Part shown: one piece after another, positions 5,653 through 5,838 of the stretch
Layout of the letters: each line of letters starts with the position of its first letter
Position numbering within the stretch: the stretch's first letter is position 1
NCBI GenBank assembly: GCA_003648875.1
Contig: QMQC01000131.1
Coordinates: forward strand, 1-5,838
DNA length: 5,838 bases
Reading direction: 5' to 3'
Source: Actinomycetota bacterium
GTDB lineage: Bacteria; Actinomycetota; Acidimicrobiia; Spongiisociales; UBA5794
Program-made: the position numbers and the translations under genes
The notes under the pieces: model-generated
Databases searched by the model: none
What the model was told of the DNA's origin: nothing
Seen by the model: the letters and a program-made list of their open reading frames with translations, nothing else

Positions 5653-5673
5653 CGTCGAACAACGAGGATGGAC

Positions 5674-5838
5674 ATGACCGACGGCTCAAGGATGGACGGC
5701 AGCGAATTAGCTGAGCTGCTCCTGAATTCGACAGGTGAGGGGATCTATGGTGTCGATCTCGATGGCAACTGCACATTTGCCAATCCCGCATGCGTGCGGA
5801 TTCTCGGTTTCGAGTCTGCCGATGAATTGTTGGGCCGC
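5674..5838 (+). CDS. PAS-domain signalling protein, N-terminal part only
   Basis: The frame is open to the window edge, giving the first 55 residues. After a short polar start, residues from about 11 read AELLLNSTGEGIYGVDLDGN, then 'CTFANPACVRILGF' and 'ESADELLGR'. This is the beginning of a PAS sensor domain, which binds a small ligand or cofactor and drives an attached output domain. That output (histidine kinase, GGDEF/EAL, cyclase or phosphatase) lies outside the window. The start at 5674 is preferred because GAGGA (5664-5668) sits five bases upstream; the in-frame ATG at 5668 overlaps that site. The gene is divergent from the isochorismatase-family gene, so the shared upstream region could link them, but nothing here proves it. 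Confidence 0.82.
   Translation, partial: MTDGSRMDGSELAELLLNSTGEGIYGVDLDGNCTFANPACVRILGFESADELLGR

Noticed and set aside
5570..5791. Leftward 73-codon frame across the PAS gene start
   Set aside because: Ser/Arg/His-rich, no binding site, and antisense to a recognisable PAS domain.

Overview
The window suggests a GC-rich actinomycete-type genome. The evidence is GTG as well as ATG starts, strong GGAGG-type ribosome binding sites, an Ala/Gly-rich lipoprotein with a short signal peptide, and families common in Actinomycetota (HSL-type esterase, DUF1254/DUF1214 protein, isochorismatase-like hydrolase). An Acidimicrobiia-like member is a guess; no rRNA, tRNA or marker gene is present to place it.

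Layout from left to right: a palindromic repeat (copy A, about 49-108); a leftward lipoprotein gene (153-704); a second repeat copy (B, 817-871) between divergent genes; a rightward two-gene unit of an alpha/beta hydrolase (920-1990) and a DUF1254/DUF1214 protein (2021-2965); a hairpin and a diverged repeat copy (C, about 3010-3067); the 3' remnant of an unidentified leftward gene with no usable start (3133 to about 3390); a leftward pair of a 52-residue ORF and a SAM-dependent methyltransferase (4489-4647 and 3402-4469); a half copy of the repeat (D, 4731-4746) abutting the 3' stump of an IS30-family transposase gene (4762-4830); a leftward isochorismatase-family hydrolase (4831-5499); and, divergent from it, the first 55 codons of a PAS-domain protein (5674 to the window end).

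The hydrolase and DUF1254/DUF1214 genes are 30 bases apart on one strand and are probably co-transcribed. The small ORF and the methyltransferase are 19 bases apart and may form another transcript. The other genes look like independent units.

The most distinctive feature is a family of about 55-60 bp imperfect palindromes lying between the genes, four times in less than 5 kb. Together with the IS30 stump and the headless gene remnant, it marks this as a rearranged accessory region. I see no CRISPR array, RNA gene, complete transposase, integrase, toxin-antitoxin pair or recognised defence system, and no convincing new multi-gene system. The repeat family and the remnant at 3133 are the best leads.
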